A stretch of DNA of 7,833 bases, taken from positions 1 through 7,833 of the forward strand of contig JAYVCL010000278.1 in the NCBI GenBank assembly GCA_043749975.1. Direction: 5' to 3'. The position numbers and the translations under genes were made by a program. Numbering within the stretch: position 1 is the first letter of the stretch; each line of letters opens with the position of its first letter. The notes under the pieces are model-generated. The model had not been told where the DNA came from. It did not search any database and saw nothing but the letters and a program-made list of their open reading frames with translations. Source of the stretch: JANYJJ01 sp043749975 (GTDB lineage Bacteria > Pseudomonadota > Gammaproteobacteria > Burkholderiales > Burkholderiaceae_C). Below are positions 5,085 through 7,833 of the stretch, one piece after another.

Positions 5085-6008
5085 ATGTCTGCACAGTACC
5101 TCGGCCCGCTGCCCGATCACGGCCGCTTCGACTATCGGCCGATCACGCGCCGGCCCGATTACCGCTGGCCCGGTGGCGCGCGGCTGGCGGTGTACCTCGG
5201 CTTCAACCTCGAACACTTCGCCTTCGGCGAGGGCCTGGGCGCAGCCATCGGCCCGGCCTCGCCGCAACCCGACGTGCTGAACTTCAGTTGGCGTGAATAC
5301 GGCAACCGGGTCGGTGCCTGGCGTTGCCTGGAACTTTTCGATCGGCTGGTGCTGCCGACGGGTGCCCTCGTCAACACCGCGCTGTACGACCACTGCCCCG
5401 AACTGGTCGACGCCTTCGTGGCCCGTGGCGACGAGCTGATCGGTCACGGCCACAGCAACGCCGAGCGGCAGGGTGGCCTGGATGAAGCGGCCGAGCGGGA
5501 GCTGCTGGCCCTGTGCCGCAGTCGCATGCAGGCGCGCAGCGGTGTTGCGCCATCGGGCTGGCTGTCGCCGTGGATCTCGGAGAGCGCCAGCACGCCCGAC
5601 CTGCTGGCCGAGACCGGCTATCGCTACAGCTTGAACTGGTGCCACGACGATCAACCGGTGCGCCTGCGCACACGCCACGCACAGGGCCTGTGGGCGGTGC
5701 CGTATCCGCAGGAACTGAACGACATTCCGATGCTCTTAGGGCGGCTGATGGACGCTAAGGACTTCGCGCAAATCATCATCGACCAGTTCGACGAGATGCT
5801 CGAGCAGTCGCGCCGCCAGCCGCTGGTGATGGGCGTCGCCCTGCATCCGTACCTGGTCGGCCAACCCTACCGGCTGCGGCACCTGCGCAGGGCGCTCGAA
5901 CACATCGCCGCCGTGCGCGACCGGGGCGGCGTGTGGTTCACTACGCCGGGTGCGATCTGCGCGCATGTCGAGGGGCTGGCAGCGGCCGACCCCGTCGCCT
6001 GGGGCTGA
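5085..6008 (+). CDS. PuuE-like polysaccharide-deacetylase-fold protein (putative cyclic amide/ureide hydrolase)
   Basis: A 307-residue cytoplasmic protein of the NodB/carbohydrate-esterase-4 fold, in the branch near the allantoinase PuuE. The N-terminus RFDYRPITRRPDYRWPGG is typical of that branch. Strand 1 reads LAVYLGFNLEHF, where Glu43 sits in place of the metal-binding Asp. The HxxxH motif is HGHSN (His121, Asn125), so the second metal His is also replaced. WLSPWISES (about 159-167), YPQELND (207-213) and the late ALHPYLVG with His254 shape the rest of the site. PuuE is known as a metal-independent member of this fold, which fits these changes. The start at 5085 gives the family N-terminus; only weak GGGGCG precedes it. 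A TTA codon (Leu218) is rare for this GC level. Sugar deacetylation is unlikely; the true substrate is unknown. Confidence 0.85.
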   Translation: MSAQYLGPLPDHGRFDYRPITRRPDYRWPGGARLAVYLGFNLEHFAFGEGLGAAIGPASPQPDVLNFSWREYGNRVGAWRCLELFDRLVLPTGALVNTALYDHCPELVDAFVARGDELIGHGHSNAERQGGLDEAAERELLALCRSRMQARSGVAPSGWLSPWISESASTPDLLAETGYRYSLNWCHDDQPVRLRTRHAQGLWAVPYPQELNDIPMLLGRLMDAKDFAQIIIDQFDEMLEQSRRQPLVMGVALHPYLVGQPYRLRHLRRALEHIAAVRDRGGVWFTTPGAICAHVEGLAAADPVAWG

Positions 6009-6024
6009 CCCCGCAGCGCCGGGG
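6009..6024. repeat. Small hairpin between the two deacetylase-fold genes
   Basis: CCCCG-CAGCGC-CGGGG directly follows the stop of the PuuE-like gene. There is no U-run. It could partly separate expression of the two genes, whose 72-base gap is the longest in the run. Confidence 0.3.
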
Positions 6025-6080
6025 CCTTGGCACCCGAATTGCTCCCGTACTTCCGTCAACGCAACCCAAGGAGACGAACC

Positions 6081-6962
6081 ATGGCAAAAGAAATCTTGTG
6101 CGGTTTTGGAGTCGATGTCGACGCGGTGGCCGGCTGGATCGGCTCGTATGGCGGTGCCGATTCACCCGACGACATCTCGCGCGGCATGTTCTCGGGCGAG
6201 GTGGGCAGCCCGCGCCTGGTCAAGCTGTTCGATCGGCTGGGCATCAAGACAACGTGGTTCATTCCTGGCCATTCCATCGAAACTTTTCCGGCGCAAATGG
6301 CCGCGGTGGCTGCCGCCGGCCACGAGATCGGCATCCACGGCTACACGCATGAAAACCCGATCGAGATGACGCGCGAGCAAGAGACCGCCGTGCTCGACAA
6401 GTCGATCGAACTGGTGACCCGGCTCAGCGGCAAACGCCCGACCGGCTACGTGGCGCCGTGGTGGGAGTTTTCACGCGTGACCAACGAGCTGTTGCTCGAG
6501 CGCGGCATCAAGTACGACCATTCGCTGATGCACGACGACCACACGCCCTACTACGTGCGCGTGGGCGACAGTTGGACCAAGATCGACTACGCGAAGAAGC
6601 CGTCCGACTGGATGCTGCCGCTGCAGCGCGGCCATGAAACCGAGCTGATCGAAATCCCGGCCAGTTGGTACCTCGACGACCTGCCGCCGATGATGTTCAT
6701 CAAGAAGTCGCCCAACAGCCACGGCTTCGTGAACCCGCGCGACATCGAGCAGATGTGGCGCGACCAGTTCGACTGGGTCTACCGCGAAATGGACTACGCC
6801 GTGTTTCCCATGACCATCCACCCCGACGTGGCGGGCCGCCCGCATGTGCTGCTGATGCTCGAGCGGCTCTACCACCACATGGCCAGCCAGCCCGGCGTGC
6901 GCTTCGTCACGCTGAATGAAATGGCCGACGACTTCGCTCGCCGCTCGCCGCGCAAGCCCTGA
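6081..6962 (+). CDS. HpPgdA / cyclic-imide-hydrolase type NodB-fold hydrolase
   Basis: A 293-residue cytoplasmic metal-dependent hydrolase. The start has AAGGAG seven bases upstream. The N-terminus EILCGFGVDVDAVAGW, then GSYGGADSPDDISRGMF, is the signature of the group containing Helicobacter HP0310 (HpPgdA) and, from memory, the 293-residue cyclic imide hydrolase of Pseudomonas putida. Metal ligands are intact: Asp14 in VDVDA and His86/His90 in IHGYTH, at the same positions I recall for HpPgdA. Further conserved blocks are GYVAPWWEFS (122-131), YDHSLMHDDHTPYY (145-158), EIPASWYLDD (191-200) and MTIHPDVAGRP with His247. There is no signal peptide, which argues against peptidoglycan deacetylation and for a small cytosolic substrate. 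Opening a cyclic imide ring to the half-amide is the favoured, unproven, reaction. Confidence 0.9.
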   Translation: MAKEILCGFGVDVDAVAGWIGSYGGADSPDDISRGMFSGEVGSPRLVKLFDRLGIKTTWFIPGHSIETFPAQMAAVAAAGHEIGIHGYTHENPIEMTREQETAVLDKSIELVTRLSGKRPTGYVAPWWEFSRVTNELLLERGIKYDHSLMHDDHTPYYVRVGDSWTKIDYAKKPSDWMLPLQRGHETELIEIPASWYLDDLPPMMFIKKSPNSHGFVNPRDIEQMWRDQFDWVYREMDYAVFPMTIHPDVAGRPHVLLMLERLYHHMASQPGVRFVTLNEMADDFARRSPRKP

Positions 6963-6978
6963 CCGACGGCAGCGAACC

Positions 6979-7320
6979 ATGTGCGGCTTGTGCGGCGTTC
7001 TGGGCGGGCCCGCACACTGGACCGACGCTGCGGCGCGGCCCGGTGTCTTCACCCGCAACACCGACGACATCGAGCGTCGCCGCGAGCGCCGCAACCGCGT
7101 GCTTCAGGCCGGGCGGGTGTTGCGGCATTTCGGCGTCAAGATCGAAGACTGGCACGGCAGCGCGTTCATCCTTTCCAACCGCACCGGCAGCAGCGAACTG
7201 GTCGACGACCTGGCCCACCTCTGGGCCGCCGCCGAGCGCCTTTCCGGCGCGGCGTGCGACCCGCTGGCGCTGGATGTGATCGAGGCGATGGAATTGACGC
7301 ATGCCAGCGGCGACGCCTGA
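6979..7320 (+). CDS. Small conserved protein beginning MCGLCG, linked to CobW
   Basis: A 113-residue protein that I cannot name. It starts MCGLCGVLGG, as class II glutamine amidotransferases do (MCGICG), with Cys2 becoming N-terminal if Met is removed. It is far too short for that Ntn-hydrolase domain and lacks its later motifs. The middle is Arg-rich (DDIERRRERRNRVLQAGRVL), followed by HFGVKIEDWHGSAFILSNRTG and a helical SSELVDDLAHLWAAAERLSG. Cys2, Cys5, His50 and His59 are possible metal ligands. The start at 6979 is chosen because only it gives the MCGLCG terminus; the ribosome site is weak. It sits 16 bases after the imidase-type gene, and its last 20 bases overlap the CobW gene, so translational coupling is likely. 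It may be a CobW partner or metal-carrying adaptor (inference). Confidence 0.8.
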   Translation: MCGLCGVLGGPAHWTDAAARPGVFTRNTDDIERRRERRNRVLQAGRVLRHFGVKIEDWHGSAFILSNRTGSSELVDDLAHLWAAAERLSGAACDPLALDVIEAMELTHASGDA

Positions 7321-7833
7321 GTTCACACCGGTCAACCTGATCACCGGCTTTCTCGGTTCGGGCAAGACGACGCTGCTCAAGCGCCTGCTGGTGCAGCCGG
7401 GGCTGGCCGACGCGGCCGTGCTCATCAACGAGTTCGGCCAGATCGGGCTCGACCACCACCTGCTCGAGCGCATCGACGAGACGATGGTGCTGCTGCCTTC
7501 GGGCTGCCTGTGCTGCACCATTCGCGGCGAACTGGCCGACGCGCTGCGCGCACTGCACTCGCGGCGCGAGCGCGGCGAGGTGCCCTGGTTTCGTCGCGTG
7601 GTGATTGAAAGCACCGGCCTCGCAGACCCGTTTCCCATCGCCTCGACGGTGCATTCCGACCCGGTGCTGCGGCACCATTTCCGGCTCGGCCAGATCGTCA
7701 CCGTGGTCGACGCGGTGCATGCCGAGAGCCAGTTCGAAGCGCACGAGCAGAGCGTGCGGCAGGCCGCCGTGGCCGACCAGTTGGTGCTGACCAAGACGGC
7801 GCTGGCCGGGCCGCTGCGCACCCAGGTCCTGAT
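7301..7833 (+). CDS. CobW/COG0523-family GTPase metallochaperone (3' end outside window)
   Basis: G3E-family GTPase thought to deliver metal (Zn, Co or Fe) to client enzymes. The visible 177 residues contain Walker A GFLGSGKTT (16-24, Lys22), VLINEFGQIGLD (40-51), the metal-binding CxCC motif SGCLCCTIRGEL with Cys69, Cys71 and Cys72, the ESTG motif (103-106) and VVDAVH (Asp137). The guanine-specificity motif, usually [NT]KxD, reads TKTA: Ala167 replaces Asp. The start at 7301 overlaps the MCGLCG gene by 20 bases; there is no better start, since it lies close before the first strand (VNLITG). The C-terminal domain is cut off. The likely client is a metalloenzyme of this run, the intact-ligand NodB-fold hydrolase being the obvious candidate. 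Nitrile hydratase activators belong to the same superfamily, a precedent for a link with nitrogen-compound hydrolysis. Confidence 0.93.
   Translation, partial: MPAATPEFTPVNLITGFLGSGKTTLLKRLLVQPGLADAAVLINEFGQIGLDHHLLERIDETMVLLPSGCLCCTIRGELADALRALHSRRERGEVPWFRRVVIESTGLADPFPIASTVHSDPVLRHHFRLGQIVTVVDAVHAESQFEAHEQSVRQAAVADQLVLTKTALAGPLRTQVL

Noticed and set aside
6081..6962. Annotation as a cell-wall peptidoglycan deacetylase
   Set aside because: No signal peptide or membrane anchor, and the sequence signature and length fit the cyclic-imide-hydrolase/HpPgdA branch acting on small substrates, so the name would mislead.
6907..7821. 304-codon minus-strand open frame opposite the MCGLCG and CobW genes
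   Set aside because: It is antisense to two genes with clear motifs and conserved starts; its Ser/Arg-rich product resembles no family.

Overview
High-GC, gene-dense DNA whose protein families (a near-canonical LolD, a DUF2946/outer-membrane pair, a CobW-linked deacetylase cluster) suit a betaproteobacterium, most likely Burkholderiales. The genus cannot be told from the sequence. No rRNA, tRNA, CRISPR array, insertion sequence or origin was seen.

Region 1 (1-953, plus strand) is the intact 3' end of the lipoprotein-export ATPase gene lolD followed by a graveyard of gene fragments. It holds the last ~20 codons of a HigB/RelE-type toxin, a HigA-type antitoxin whose natural start lies one base out of frame, and a ~50-codon internal slice of an amidase-signature enzyme. 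This looks like an eroded toxin-antitoxin and insertion hotspot behind a housekeeping gene.

Region 2 (950-4397, minus strand) carries, in order of transcription, a DUF2946 protein with an HCPYCxxH motif, a secreted beta-barrel outer-membrane protein, a small DUF3297 protein, a glutathione S-transferase and an alpha/beta hydrolase. The first two look like an envelope pair, possibly metal-related. The hydrolase is about 60 % GC by hand count of four lines, clearly lower than its neighbours, and its stop codon overlaps the end of the amidase fragment, so it may be a recent arrival.

Region 3 (4649 to the end, plus strand) is the most interesting part: five tightly packed co-directional genes. 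They encode an NTF2/SnoaL-like protein, a PuuE-like NodB-fold protein whose metal ligands are altered (Asp to Glu, His to Asn), a second NodB-fold protein of 293 residues that matches the HpPgdA/cyclic-imide-hydrolase type with intact Asp/His/His ligands, a 113-residue protein starting MCGLCG, and a CobW-type metallochaperone GTPase that overlaps it by 20 bases and is cut by the window end. The set suggests a ring-opening (cyclic imide or ureide) hydrolase module with its own metal-delivery GTPase. That pathway reading is inference. The 251-base gap between the divergent DUF2946 and NTF2-like genes (4398-4648) holds a possible minus-strand promoter and several small inverted repeats, but no convincing gene.
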